From JAGLON01 sp041394985 (GTDB lineage: Bacteria > Zixibacteria > MSB-5A5 > GN15 > JAAZOE01), in assembly GCA_041394985.1 (NCBI GenBank), contig JAWLBI010000001.1, forward strand, positions 4,278,001-4,342,000: a stretch of DNA of 64,000 bases, written 5' to 3'. This document shows positions 17,312 through 26,883 of this stretch, piece after piece (position 1 is the first letter of the stretch; each line of letters begins with the position of its first letter). Made by a program: the position numbers and the translations under genes. The notes under the pieces are model-generated. The model was not told where the DNA came from, did no database searches, and worked only from the letters and a program-made list of their open reading frames with translations.

Positions 17312-18391
17312 ATGAACCGAGTAGTTTTGACAATCTCTTTATTTGTATTATCCGCTTTTGTTTTATTTTTTGTCGGCTGTAGCGATGACGACAGCAATCC
17401 GACGACACCGGGAACCGGTGGGACGACTGCCGATACTCTGGAGGCCAGTCTGGTAGATGTTACTGATGTCATTCGTGCGGCTGCTCCGCCTATTTTCACC
17501 GCACCGACGGCGGCGCCTGCCATCGACTCATTCCAGGTCTGGACGGAAGGCGAATATCCGCTTCTGGAAAAGGTTTTCGGTGAGGATGATCCGCAGACAC
17601 TGCACCGTAATGTCAGTGATTTTGAAATGTTCATGGACATCCTTGCAAGTTGTCTTTATGTCGATGAGAACGGCGATATTATCGAAGGCACGTTCGTTGA
17701 CTCCTCCACCGAGGATATCGGCGGCCAGATGATGACTATGCATGTCACCGGATCCGTCTCCGCGCTGGAAAGCGCCACGGCCATCCCGACAGCATATCAG
17801 TCCATTTTCGGCGCTTCCATTGATTTGGACTATCTTGTACAGATTACCGTCGAGGAAATCGAAGGCGGCCTTCTTCAGTTCGGCGTGAAACTGTCCGATA
17901 CCGAACAGAATCTCCTCGTCTTCCAGCAGAATATGAGCGGCGATCCGGAATCCACCGAAGCATCGCTCGTTTATTCGACGCTGACGCTTGCCGATTCATC
18001 CTTCGAATTTTCCGGCATTATGCACAGTGAGGATTCACAGGGCGAATTCGATGTCACGTACATCATGACGGCTGATGCATCGAATGATTTCAGCTACCGC
18101 ATGAGCTGGTTCTCCGATGATATCCCGGCGCCTGATTATACTCTCCTGGGCTGCATCATCGGCGGCGGTAACAAAGATACCGAGTTCGCGCTGAAGTATC
18201 GCCAGTACACTCCGGCCGACGCAGCGAGTATCGATTCCGAATGGAGCTTCGATGAAGTCTTCGGGCCGAATTATACCAACGGCACAGGTCTGATTACCGA
18301 CTATTCCGATTTCGTAAACGAAGAACTCATCATCGGTTATGCCTCGGTGCCGACGACGGCGATCACCAGTCCGTGGGCGGTTGTTCGTTAA
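17312..18391 (+). CDS. secreted lipoprotein, unknown function
   Basis: The 359-residue protein begins with a type II signal peptide: hydrophobic core FVLSAFVLFF, then lipobox FVGC (Cys about residue 23), followed by an acidic and Thr/Pro/Gly-rich linker. The mature domain is acidic and beta-rich, with no recognised motif. GGGGGAA precedes the ATG and a terminator follows, so it is probably monocistronic. Surface or outer-membrane anchoring is inferred from the lipobox. Confidence 0.75.
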   Translation: MNRVVLTISLFVLSAFVLFFVGCSDDDSNPTTPGTGGTTADTLEASLVDVTDVIRAAAPPIFTAPTAAPAIDSFQVWTEGEYPLLEKVFGEDDPQTLHRNVSDFEMFMDILASCLYVDENGDIIEGTFVDSSTEDIGGQMMTMHVTGSVSALESATAIPTAYQSIFGASIDLDYLVQITVEEIEGGLLQFGVKLSDTEQNLLVFQQNMSGDPESTEASLVYSTLTLADSSFEFSGIMHSEDSQGEFDVTYIMTADASNDFSYRMSWFSDDIPAPDYTLLGCIIGGGNKDTEFALKYRQYTPADAASIDSEWSFDEVFGPNYTNGTGLITDYSDFVNEELIIGYASVPTTAITSPWAVVR

Positions 18392-18431
18392 AAGACAATA
18401 GCTTTAGCAGGACTGTATAGATTTACACGAG

Positions 18432-18459
18432 AAGGCCTCCGGATACGGAGGCCTTTTTT
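18432..18459 (+). terminator. intrinsic terminator after lipoprotein gene
   Basis: AAGGCCTCC and GGAGGCCTT form a 9-bp stem over GGATAC and are followed by a T run. Confidence 0.9.
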
Positions 18460-18493
18460 AATTCTCCCATTCCCTTTTTGCCCCCGCCTGCTC

Positions 18494-18521
18494 TTGACAT
18501 CACGGCGATAAAACATAACAT
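18494..18521 (+). promoter_or_regulatory. promoter for leaderless GNAT transcript
   Basis: TTGACA (18494-18499), 16 bases, then TAACAT (18516-18521). The ATG at 18530 is eight bases beyond the -10 box and no Shine-Dalgarno is present, so the transcript probably begins at or next to the start codon. Confidence 0.5.
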
Positions 18522-18529
18522 TGTCGGCA

Positions 18530-19309
18530 ATGAAGCTGACGACCGACAAAGCGGGCCTGTATCGGCATTTCCAAAAGAATCCTGTGCTCTATTCGTATCT
18601 CATCGGCGATCTGGATGATTTTTACTTTCCACTCTGCACCTGGCCGGTAATTGAGAATGAAGAGGGCGATATTGAAGACGCCGTTTTATTGTATAACAAT
18701 CCGCGCTTCGTATGTGTGCAGGCGTTCGGCCAAACGGATCGATTCGAACAGCTTCTAACTGAAACTCTCCCCCATCTTCCGGATAGATTCTATTGTCATT
18801 ATCTAAAACCATATCGAGACCTGTTCCGGCAATCATTCGAAGAGAAGCCACTCAGCACGCATATAAAAATGAAGCTGAAAAACTTTACGCCGCATCATAG
18901 CGAAGATGAAAACCTTCGACGATTGTCGATGGATGATTTCGATGCCATAATCGATTTATACGAGGCAGCCTATCCTGACAGGTATTTCGACGAGCGCCTG
19001 CTTGCCACGGGAAAGTTTTTCGGTATTTCTGCGGGCCCGGCCATCATCGCTGTCGCCGGTGTACATGTCTATTCGAAGGAATACGATATTGCGGTCCTTG
19101 GAAGTATTGCGACGCATCCCGATTATCGCGGTCGCGGTCTGGCGACACGAGTGACTTCGCGGTTGATTCAGGAATTGCAGCAATCGGTCGGGCTGATAGC
19201 GCTCAATGTCCAGCACCATAATGTCCCGGCAATCCGCTGTTATGAGAAATTGGGATTTATTAAGCACTGTGAATATGAGGAGGCGCTGTTCGAGCGTCGG
19301 ATACCATAA
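18530..19309 (+). CDS. GNAT-family N-acetyltransferase
   Basis: The start ATG 18530 (MKLTTDKAGLYRHF) is preferred to the near-cognate codon at 18521. The 259-residue protein has an N-terminal domain (about 1-115) of GNAT-like character and a C-terminal FR47-like GNAT domain. The latter carries the acetyl-CoA loop HPDYRGRGLATRV (about 200-212) and NVPAIRCYEKLGF (about 231-243). The substrate is unknown. The next gene follows after 23 bases on the same strand. Confidence 0.8.
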   Translation: MKLTTDKAGLYRHFQKNPVLYSYLIGDLDDFYFPLCTWPVIENEEGDIEDAVLLYNNPRFVCVQAFGQTDRFEQLLTETLPHLPDRFYCHYLKPYRDLFRQSFEEKPLSTHIKMKLKNFTPHHSEDENLRRLSMDDFDAIIDLYEAAYPDRYFDERLLATGKFFGISAGPAIIAVAGVHVYSKEYDIAVLGSIATHPDYRGRGLATRVTSRLIQELQQSVGLIALNVQHHNVPAIRCYEKLGFIKHCEYEEALFERRIP

Positions 19310-19332
19310 ATTAGTCCGTAAGGAGTCATCAG

Positions 19333-19722
19333 ATGGCTGAAGGTACATTCGCCACCGCGATTAATTGCATGGACGGCCGTGTCCAATTACCAATTATTGA
19401 GTGGATGAAAAATCGATTTCATGTCGACTACATCGACACCATTACTGAGCCGGGACCGGATAAGATACTGGCGGAATGCCAGACCCCGCTCGTCGAATCC
19501 ATTAAGAATCGTGTGAAAATTTCTGTAGAAAAGCACGGTTCGAAAGTTGTTGTCATTACGGGCCACGCCGATTGCGCAGGAAATCCGGTTTCCAAAGAAA
19601 AACATATTGAACATGTGAAAAAGGCGATGAAGGAAATCGCCGGCTGGAAGCTGCCGGTTTCTATCTGCGGCGTCTGGATGGATACCGACTGGAAGCCGGA
19701 AATTATCGATATCATCGAATAG
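19333..19722 (+). CDS. small carbonic-anhydrase-like protein
   Basis: The 129-residue protein resembles the compact Pro_CA_2 / beta-carbonic-anhydrase-like group. It has C12-x-D14-x-R16 in NCMDGR and H78-x-x-C81 in GHADCAG, which reproduce the beta-class zinc set Cys, Asp, His, Cys. It is much shorter than true beta-carbonic anhydrases (about 200 residues), so CO2 hydration is not certain; it could be a zinc protein with another job. SD AAGGAG precedes the ATG. Confidence 0.7.
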   Translation: MAEGTFATAINCMDGRVQLPIIEWMKNRFHVDYIDTITEPGPDKILAECQTPLVESIKNRVKISVEKHGSKVVVITGHADCAGNPVSKEKHIEHVKKAMKEIAGWKLPVSICGVWMDTDWKPEIIDIIE

Positions 19723-19724
19723 CG

Positions 19725-20588
19725 TCAGCGGACTTTGCAGACGACAACCCGATCGATATCGGCCAGGTCCTTTAACAGCGAACAGCGCACATAGCGGTCA
19801 TCCGACTCGACGCGCTCGAATATCAAATCGGCCTGATCGTACCCGATCTCGAATGCAAGGGTGCCGGATGGGTTCAGATAATCGGGCGCCTGTTTCAACA
19901 GCCGATCAATAATTTCCATCCCTTGTTTGCCGCCAAGCAGCGACAGTGTCGGGTCGGCCTTGACCTCGGGCGGCAGCGTATCGTAGTCATCGGAATTGAT
20001 GTACGGCGGATTCGAGGCGATAATATCGAATGTCATACCAGCATCAATGTTTTCGAATAAATCAGACTCCACCCAGCGAATCTTTTCAAGAACACCAAAC
20101 CGCCCGGCATTTTTCTGCGCCACGGCCAGGGCATCGGGCGAAATATCCGATGCCGTCACATCGAGGTCGGGGTTCTCCAATTTACTGGAAACCGAAACAA
20201 CTCCCGAGCCGGTACCGATATCCAGCAGGCGCACCGGATTGGAGTTGCTAAGCCGAGCCGAGCGCAGAACGGATTCTAAAAGTAATTCCGTCTCCGGACA
20301 CGGCACCATGACACTTTCATTGACAACGAATTTACGACCGTAGAAATAAGCCGAACCGAGAATATATTGCAGCGGATATCGAGTGAGGCGTTTTTCGACA
20401 ATCTGATTGAAGCGGTCGATAATCTCGGGCGTTATCATTGTGTGACCGTCGAGATAGAGTTTCAGCCGCTCACAATCGAGCAGTTCGCACAGGATGATTT
20501 CGGCCTCTGCCTTACCGGCATCGATTCCTGCGGCGAGGAGCTTTTTCTCGGCCTCGGTGATGAGCTCATTGATGTTCGTATCCGGCAA
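19725..20588 (-). CDS. prmC: release-factor glutamine methyltransferase
   Basis: Methylates the GGQ glutamine of release factors. Seen: SAM-binding LLDIGTGSGVVSV and catalytic NPPY in ASNPPYINSDD, with an N-terminal helical RF-binding domain; 287 residues is normal. Translation starts at TTG 20588 directly after the stop of the gene upstream, behind GAGGAG. The target gene prfA lies earlier in the same minus-strand cluster. Confidence 0.93.
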   Translation of the reverse strand: MPDTNINELITEAEKKLLAAGIDAGKAEAEIILCELLDCERLKLYLDGHTMITPEIIDRFNQIVEKRLTRYPLQYILGSAYFYGRKFVVNESVMVPCPETELLLESVLRSARLSNSNPVRLLDIGTGSGVVSVSSKLENPDLDVTASDISPDALAVAQKNAGRFGVLEKIRWVESDLFENIDAGMTFDIIASNPPYINSDDYDTLPPEVKADPTLSLLGGKQGMEIIDRLLKQAPDYLNPSGTLAFEIGYDQADLIFERVESDDRYVRCSLLKDLADIDRVVVCKVR

Positions 20589-20819
20589 TTAAAACTCCTC
20601 GGGAAGAACGGCGCCGCCTCCGGCCCAGATATCGGTTATTTCGGGTCGGAAGGCGCACCCGGATTTGGCATGGCCATGAAAGCGATACAGGGGCACTTCC
20701 TTGGGCATTCGATTATCAATCGGTTCGATTGCCAGAACACTGTCGACGCCAGTCAGGGTAATAGTCGCCCCAGCCGCCAGTATCGCGGATAATATCATAA
20801 ATTCGCGGCGGTCTAACAT
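20589..20819 (-). CDS. small Tat-type exported protein between tldE and prmC
   Basis: A 76-residue ORF whose ATG (20819) overlaps the end of tldE by seven bases and whose stop abuts prmC. The N-terminus MLDRREFMILSAILAAG is a twin-arginine type signal with a hydrophobic core to about residue 25. The mature part, about 48 residues, has one Cys (SGCAF) and ends WAGGGAVLPEEF. No family recognised. The position next to a peptide-processing protease pair makes it a conceivable substrate, but that is only inference. Confidence 0.6.
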   Translation of the reverse strand: MLDRREFMILSAILAAGATITLTGVDSVLAIEPIDNRMPKEVPLYRFHGHAKSGCAFRPEITDIWAGGGAVLPEEF

Positions 20820-22174
20820 GAGCCCTCCCATTCTTCCTTCGTTTCCTGCACCAGGTTGAAATTGTTGATCTTCATCGCCGGAACATACATGAGCGACGCA
20901 TACTGCGGATACACGATGCGATCTTTCGACATCATCTCGACATTGGAGAACGCCTCAAGGATTGACTGATTCGTGCGCATGTTTTTGATTGCCGGGCCGA
21001 TTTGACCGTTTTCAATCAGGAAGGTGCCATCGAACGTCGTGCCGGTGATCATCGTGCGCATCGGATTGAGATAGTTGATGTACCAGAAATGCGAAATCAA
21101 AACGCCTTTTTCCGTCGATGCGATCATTTCATCGAATGTCTTGTCGCCGGGCTGCATGACGAGGTTTTTCGGATATGGTCCAAAACCGTTATTCGGCTGG
21201 ACCGAATGGCCCGTCGGAGCCGTACCCATCATTGCGGCATAATAGCTGTCGAAGGCCCCCTCGCCTGCCTTACCATTCTGAATCGGAACGATACGTTTTT
21301 TGGAAACGCCTTCGTAGTCGAATAACAATGATCCGAAGATCGGGTTTTCCGCTTCGTCCGATATTGTGATGTTTTCGCCCGTGATAATTTCGCCGGTTTT
21401 GTTCGACAAGAATGACCGTTGCTGAGCCAGCGTGCGGCCGCCGAATCCGAGGAAACTGAGAAACAGCAATAACTGTCCGACTGCCGCCGGTTCCAGAATC
21501 ACGGTATACTGCCCGTCGGGCAGTACAATGGGATTGATATTTTTTTCTGCCTTCGAAATGGCGGCCTCGGCGGCTCGTTTGTAGTCGATGCTCGCAGGAT
21601 CGGGACTGAATGCGATACCGAATCCGGATTGTTCACCCTCGCCGACTATTGTCAGTGATAATTCTGCCTTCCCATTTCGCCCGAACTGTTCGACACCGAG
21701 CGAGTTCGCTATCGCGACCGTATTGATATCATGCCGAAAGGCTCCGGATGCGGCCAGATTCTTCGCCTTGGTCATCTTCACCACAGCCTCAACCGTGCCC
21801 GCCATATCATTCGGGGTGAAATTGAGATTCGTCTCGACAGTCGCGGTTTTATCCAGCTTCGGAGCCATAGTCGTATCGGGAAATGACTGAAAGCGCGCAT
21901 CGGGTTTTTGCAGTTTGCTGATTTGATTGGCCTTCGCCACCGCTTCCGCTATTCCGTCATCGGATAAATCGTTAGTTGTCGCAATACCGACCTTTTGTTC
22001 ATTGACTGCCGTGATAACCAGTGTCGTTTCCTCTTGTGAGATATTCTGTGTAATTGTCGATTCGGCGAAACGCGTCAGGTCGGTTTTCTCACCCATCAGT
22101 ACGACTTCGGTCTGATCGGCGGATGATTGCTTTAGGGCCTTATGCAAAACTTCCATTGCTTTCGATTCGGTCAT
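20813..22174 (-). CDS. tldE: TldE/PmbA-family metalloprotease subunit
   Basis: The 453-residue protein aligns in layout with PmbA/TldE (GFGIAFSPDPASIDY, NKTGEIITGENITISD, MITGTTFDGTFLIENGQIG). It lacks the HExxxH metal motif, as expected for the TldE half of the TldD-TldE heterodimer that trims small peptides. The start overlaps the tldD stop by one base (TAATG). Confidence 0.9.
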   Translation of the reverse strand: MTESKAMEVLHKALKQSSADQTEVVLMGEKTDLTRFAESTITQNISQEETTLVITAVNEQKVGIATTNDLSDDGIAEAVAKANQISKLQKPDARFQSFPDTTMAPKLDKTATVETNLNFTPNDMAGTVEAVVKMTKAKNLAASGAFRHDINTVAIANSLGVEQFGRNGKAELSLTIVGEGEQSGFGIAFSPDPASIDYKRAAEAAISKAEKNINPIVLPDGQYTVILEPAAVGQLLLFLSFLGFGGRTLAQQRSFLSNKTGEIITGENITISDEAENPIFGSLLFDYEGVSKKRIVPIQNGKAGEGAFDSYYAAMMGTAPTGHSVQPNNGFGPYPKNLVMQPGDKTFDEMIASTEKGVLISHFWYINYLNPMRTMITGTTFDGTFLIENGQIGPAIKNMRTNQSILEAFSNVEMMSKDRIVYPQYASLMYVPAMKINNFNLVQETKEEWEGSC

Positions 22175-23619
22175 TATGCCTGCCCTCCTACCTGAATATC
22201 GACGAAGCGGGTCGGCGATGCGCCTTCACCCGTCCGCGCATTCTGTCCCGGTTGCCCCTTGCCGCAGTTTGGTGTTCCCTGAATCACGAACTGCGAGGCA
22301 TCACCGATGGCATTGCAATTGTTCCAGAACTGTGTCGTGCAGCCGGAAAAGGTCGGATTCTTGATGGCGCTGCCGATTTTGCCACCCTTGATTTCCCAGC
22401 CGATTTCGCATCCGAATTGGAAGTTTTTGCGCAGGTCATCGATCGACCAGGAAGTCGGACCGCTCATGAAGATGCCGTCGTCGACTTCGCCGATCAAATC
22501 GGCGAATGATTTATCTCCCGGTTGAAGTAGCGTATTCGACATGCGGATAATCGGGATGTTCTTCCACCCCTCGGCTCTCAGATTGGCCGTCGAGGTGCGG
22601 TTGACTCTCCCCGCCAGTTCGCGCGAGGACAAATAGTTTTTCAATCTGCCGTTTTCAATCAACAGTGTACAGCCTGCGGCGACGCCCTCGTCGTCCCAGC
22701 CATAGGAACCGAGCGCGTGCTTGGCGGTTGCATCCACCGCGAAATTGACGATGTCGGAGCCGTACTGCAGACTATCCAGATTCTCCGGTGTCGCGAAAGA
22801 CATGCCGGAAAAGTTTCGCTCCATCCCGAAGACGCGGTCGAGTTCCAGCGCATGCCCGACGGATTCATGAATGACCAGCGAGGTAATATTGCCGTCGAGC
22901 ACGAGTGTCGTCGTTTTGGCGGGACAGTCGATGGCTGTCTCCAGTTGCTTGATGTCCTCGACCAATCTGGGTATCTGCGCCTTGAAATCCAATTCTTTCA
23001 GTAGTTCATATCCCTTTAGTTCATATTGCCCGGCCGGTTTCGGATAGCTGCGCTCGTATCGCTCGCGTCGGGAAACCGATTTGCCCATGCTGATTCCTGC
23101 GCCGGATTGAATCAGGATTTGATGCAGTTCGCTGCCCTCGGATGAAAAGAAATACTTGTCGTATTTACGAAACGATGCGAAACAGCTCCGGGAATTGATT
23201 CCCTCGTGTGCACCCATGGCCGCATCGAGGTCGGCGAGGAAGGCGATTTTGTCTTCCAGCGGTACGGTGAATGGATCTGTTTGATACGGCGAGATAAATT
23301 CGCCAACCTGTATCTGGGCCGGAGTCAGTTTTACGCGTTCTGCCATCACTTTTCCGGAGGCTTTGGCGACAGCCGCGGCCATATCGGTGAGAGCCTTGAT
23401 CGACAGGGTGGGATCATCGGATGATGCGAATCCCCAGGCGCCGTCAATAAGCAAACGGACGGCCCAGCCGGCCGAAACCGAAGTTTCAATAGGTTCCGGT
23501 TCGCCGTCGGAATAGGCCAGGTTTTCGTCGCGGATGACTTCATAGCGGATATCGCAATAGGACGCCTTGTGCGCCGATGCGGCCACGAGTCCATCCATGG
23601 CGATAGATTTAATATCCAT
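22174..23619 (-). CDS. tldD: TldD metalloprotease catalytic subunit
   Basis: The 481-residue catalytic subunit has the zinc motif HESVGH at about residues 249-254 (VIHESVGHALELD). The C-terminal half shows RMSNTLLQPGDKSF and GGKIGSAIKNPTFSG, typical of the family. Together with TldE it forms a broad-specificity peptide-degrading chamber known for processing microcin B17 and CcdA-type antitoxins. SD GAGGT precedes ATG 23619. It starts a tight series tldD-tldE-small protein-prmC. Confidence 0.93.
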   Translation of the reverse strand: MDIKSIAMDGLVAASAHKASYCDIRYEVIRDENLAYSDGEPEPIETSVSAGWAVRLLIDGAWGFASSDDPTLSIKALTDMAAAVAKASGKVMAERVKLTPAQIQVGEFISPYQTDPFTVPLEDKIAFLADLDAAMGAHEGINSRSCFASFRKYDKYFFSSEGSELHQILIQSGAGISMGKSVSRRERYERSYPKPAGQYELKGYELLKELDFKAQIPRLVEDIKQLETAIDCPAKTTTLVLDGNITSLVIHESVGHALELDRVFGMERNFSGMSFATPENLDSLQYGSDIVNFAVDATAKHALGSYGWDDEGVAAGCTLLIENGRLKNYLSSRELAGRVNRTSTANLRAEGWKNIPIIRMSNTLLQPGDKSFADLIGEVDDGIFMSGPTSWSIDDLRKNFQFGCEIGWEIKGGKIGSAIKNPTFSGCTTQFWNNCNAIGDASQFVIQGTPNCGKGQPGQNARTGEGASPTRFVDIQVGGQA

Positions 23620-23705
23620 ATTACCTCGCAGGCGATTGTTATGAACAATAATACGATAATGTAGGTAATTTCATGGGAGGAGTCAAAAGCAAATACGCCG
23701 AGACT

Positions 23706-24170
23706 TCACTGTTCGATGCGACGGTCGAGCCAGATGACCTCGGTTTGCACGAAATCATTGGCGTCGAAAAACTCCTGCGCGCCGATGTTTTTGCGATGCG
23801 TGATGCCGTAGATGGCGATATAGCCGTTTTCCTTCGCCCATTCGATCATATACGCCAGCATCGACCGGCCGATTCCTCGGTTGCGGCAATCGCTCTTGAT
23901 GTGGATTTCATTGAGCCACAGATACCGTCCGCCGCTTTCCAGTCCAATAGCAGTATTGAAAAAGCAAAAGCCGGTAACATCGCTGCACTCCTCATCGACC
24001 GAGGCTATGAAATGCGCGCGGGAGTCTTCTTCGAGGACGATATCAATCGTGTGTTCGACTCTGGATTTGGACGTTTCCGTCCCGAGGACATGCATGTGAG
24101 CGAGGACCAGCCGCACCAGCGCCGGTCGGTATGATTCAATATTGTCGCGAGTTATTTCGACTATAGCCAT
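23706..24170 (-). CDS. GNAT-family N-acetyltransferase
   Basis: A 154-residue single-domain GNAT. The acetyl-CoA loop is KSDCRNRGIGRSML (about 92-105), with AQEFFDANDF near the C-terminus. It follows prfA by eight bases in the same direction. A RimI-like role on translation proteins is suggested by context only; the substrate is unknown. Confidence 0.82.
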   Translation of the reverse strand: MAIVEITRDNIESYRPALVRLVLAHMHVLGTETSKSRVEHTIDIVLEEDSRAHFIASVDEECSDVTGFCFFNTAIGLESGGRYLWLNEIHIKSDCRNRGIGRSMLAYMIEWAKENGYIAIYGITHRKNIGAQEFFDANDFVQTEVIWLDRRIEQ

Positions 24171-24178
24171 GCCGCAAT

Positions 24179-25255
24179 TTACACATCTAATTCGGCCGCC
24201 GCAAGTAAATCTTCCTGTTCGCGATTGGTCAGGGCCTCGATCAATTCATCCAGATCGCCGTTTAATATCGCCTGGAGCCTGTACAGAGTCAGGTTAATGC
24301 GATGATCCGTGACGCGCCCCTGTGGGAAATTATAGGTGCGAATTTTGGCCGACCTGTCCCCAGACCCGACCATGGATTTACGCTCGGCGGCGATTTTACT
24401 TTGTTGCTCCTGCATGGCTTTATCGAGCAGCCGTGCACGGAGCACTTTGAGCGCTTTGGTCTTGTTCTTTAACTGTGATTTTTCATCCTGACAGGTCACA
24501 ACCAGCCCGGTCGGGAGGTGTGTGATACGCACGGCCGAATCGGTCGTGTTGACCGACTGACCGCCCGGGCCCGATGAACGGTAAACGTCGATTTTCAATT
24601 CGTTCTCATTGATGGCGATATCGACTTCCTCCGCTTCGGGCAGCACTGCCACCGATGAGGCCGATGTATGAATGCGGCCGGAACTCTCCGTTTCCGGTAC
24701 TCTCTGAACGCGGTGAACACCTGACTCGAATTTCAGGCGTGAATATGCCCCTGCCCCGACAATACTGAAGATAATTTCCTTGAGGCCGCCGATACCGGTT
24801 GGGTTGGTAGACAGTGTTTCGACTTTCCATCCCTGCTCCTCGGCAAAATGGCAGTACATACGATAGAGGTCGGCCGCGAAAAGCGCTGCCTCTTCGCCTC
24901 CCGTACCGGCGCGGATTTCCACGACAACGTCTTTATCGTCGTTCGGGTCGCGCGGGAGGAGCATGACGCGGAGACTGTTTTCTACATCGTCGATTGTTTC
25001 GTTCGCTTCATCCAGTTCGGCATGAGCCATTTCAACCAGATCGGGATCCTCGTTCAGACGAATGATTTCCTTCGCCTCATCGATATTCTTGAGAAGTTTG
25101 CGGTATTCGTCGGCGACCCGTTTCACTTCTTCCAAGTGCCTGTGCTCGCGCGAGAGCTGCTTGAGCTTATTGGGATTACTCAAATTCTCGGGAAGCGTCA
25201 GTTTCTCGGAGATGTCATTATAGCGGTCGTCTATTTTCGCCAGTAAATCAAGCAT
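24179..25255 (-). CDS. prfA: peptide chain release factor 1
   Basis: Reads UAA and UAG. The 358-residue protein has the anticodon-like PxT motif as PET in RVQRVPETESSGRIHTSA and the GGQ loop in RSSGPGGQSVNTTDSAVR. The PxT form, rather than SPF, makes it RF1. SD GAGGAA precedes the ATG. The order rpmE, DUF1385, prfA is a recurring bacterial cluster. Confidence 0.95.
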   Translation of the reverse strand: MLDLLAKIDDRYNDISEKLTLPENLSNPNKLKQLSREHRHLEEVKRVADEYRKLLKNIDEAKEIIRLNEDPDLVEMAHAELDEANETIDDVENSLRVMLLPRDPNDDKDVVVEIRAGTGGEEAALFAADLYRMYCHFAEEQGWKVETLSTNPTGIGGLKEIIFSIVGAGAYSRLKFESGVHRVQRVPETESSGRIHTSASSVAVLPEAEEVDIAINENELKIDVYRSSGPGGQSVNTTDSAVRITHLPTGLVVTCQDEKSQLKNKTKALKVLRARLLDKAMQEQQSKIAAERKSMVGSGDRSAKIRTYNFPQGRVTDHRINLTLYRLQAILNGDLDELIEALTNREQEDLLAAAELDV

Positions 25256-25346
25256 AGGTTCCTCTCAGAATGAATCGGAATATAGCTGTCGCCGGTTCGG
25301 CAGGCAAGCATTTAAGAGCGACTTGAAATGTCGGAAGTGGAATTCG

Positions 25347-26321
25347 CTAAGTTGCGGGGACTCGTTTGACGGACAGTTTGGAATTCTCCGTAATATCCAT
25401 CGCCGATTCCAGAGCCACAATGGCTACCTCGATCTGATCGAGGCTCGGCTCTTTGGTCGTAATGGTTTGCAGCCACAGTCCGGGGGCGATGAGCAACTGG
25501 GTAATTTTTGAATCACGGGTCCGCCCCGAGAGTTTCAAGAGCTCATATGAGCCGCCGGCGACGAGCGGGAGAAGCGAGAAATGAATACCGAAGCGAACCA
25601 GAAGTGTCGGGGCCTCGCCGGTCACGATTGCAAAAATCGTATCTGAAATGGAATAGATGAGAATCGCGAACAAGGCGACGATTAATATAAAACTGGTTCC
25701 GCAGCGAGGATGGCGGCGCGGATAATTCGACACTTCTTCGGGGACCATTCTGGCCCCGGATTCGAAGGCAAAAATCGATTTATGCTCGGCGCCGTGATAG
25801 GCGAAGACGCGCTTGAAATCGCCGATAAAGGAAATGCCCCAGACATAGGCGAGGAATAACACGACGCGAATAACCCCGGCAACGAGGTTGAAAGCGAGGG
25901 CATCCTTGTTGATATTCAGAAACGTGGAAATGGCAAGGGGCAGGAAAAAGAATACGGTGATACCGAGGGCCAGGGCAAAAACGACCGTCCCGGCCAGCAT
26001 GACCGAATTAGTTTTCTTCTTCTCTTTTTCCTTGTATACTTCGCCGTTCTTTGCGGCTTCTTCCTTCTCGATTTCAACGACCGCGATATCGGCGGAGAAA
26101 TTGAGAGATTTGATGCCGATGACCAGCATCTCCAGGAAAGAAACGGCCCCCCGGATTACCGGCAGGCCGAGAACTTTATATTTCTTGGTTAACGAGATAA
26201 ACTCGTCGGTTTTCACTTTTATTTCGCCGGATGGGACTCTGACGGCTGTTGCGATACGATCGTCCGACCGCATCATCACGCCCTCAATCACTGCTTGTCC
26301 GCCCACTGCCAGATCGGGCAT
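25347..26321 (-). CDS. DUF1385 (YqhQ-like) membrane protein
   Basis: The start ATG 26321 (MPDLAVGGQAVIEGVMMRS) is preferred because GGGAGA precedes it; an in-frame GTG is 12 bases earlier. GGQAVIEGVMMR is the DUF1385 signature. Hydrophobic segments lie near 115-140 and 150-175, with more toward the C-terminus, and FAYHGAEHKSIFAFE is the conserved His-rich motif. Biochemical role unknown; the family is often encoded beside rpmE and prfA, as here. Confidence 0.88.
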   Translation of the reverse strand: MPDLAVGGQAVIEGVMMRSDDRIATAVRVPSGEIKVKTDEFISLTKKYKVLGLPVIRGAVSFLEMLVIGIKSLNFSADIAVVEIEKEEAAKNGEVYKEKEKKKTNSVMLAGTVVFALALGITVFFFLPLAISTFLNINKDALAFNLVAGVIRVVLFLAYVWGISFIGDFKRVFAYHGAEHKSIFAFESGARMVPEEVSNYPRRHPRCGTSFILIVALFAILIYSISDTIFAIVTGEAPTLLVRFGIHFSLLPLVAGGSYELLKLSGRTRDSKITQLLIAPGLWLQTITTKEPSLDQIEVAIVALESAMDITENSKLSVKRVPAT

Positions 26322-26414
26322 GGTGTCTCCCACGCATCTTGTTAATGAACGTTTACCTTAACATACTACATTTACTAATAGTACGAAAGGACGGCGGCGA
26401 ATGGTGAGAAGAAA

Positions 26415-26627
26415 CTATTTCTTTTTCTTATCGAGATTGTATTTCTGGCGGAACCGTTCGACGCGACCAGCGGTGTCGACCAGTTTCTGCTTACCGGTGA
26501 AGAACGGATGGCAGTTCGCGCAGATTTCAACCTTGATGTCTTTCGATGTCGAGCGAGTTTCGATGACACTTCCACAGGCGCAGGTTATCGTCGTCGGCTC
26601 GTATTTCGGATGAATCTTTTCTTTCAT
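26415..26627 (-). CDS. rpmE: 50S ribosomal protein L31, zinc-binding form
   Basis: Seventy residues from ATG 26627 (MKEKIHPKYEPTTITCACG). The cysteines in CACG and CANC make it the C+ zinc-binding form. HPFFTGKQKLVDTAGRVERF is the family signature. It is the first gene of the minus-strand cluster. Confidence 0.95.
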   Translation of the reverse strand: MKEKIHPKYEPTTITCACGSVIETRSTSKDIKVEICANCHPFFTGKQKLVDTAGRVERFRQKYNLDKKKK

Positions 26628-26883
26628 GCTCCAAAACCTTCTTTCTAACTTCCATTGTGCAAAGCTTTTACGCAAATGCAGACGGACAATATAATACTTT
26701 TCGACAAAAAGACAAGCAAATTGACGATCCCCCATTGTTAAAAATTCAGGAACATCAGGGGGCTGCTTGCGGTGAAGTGATTAGCGTATCGCCTTATAAA
26801 TCAATCGGTTATGAGGACCGACGGCTATTTGTGATGTCTGGGATCGAATTATTTCTTATATTTCATGAAATGGAGACATGTCT

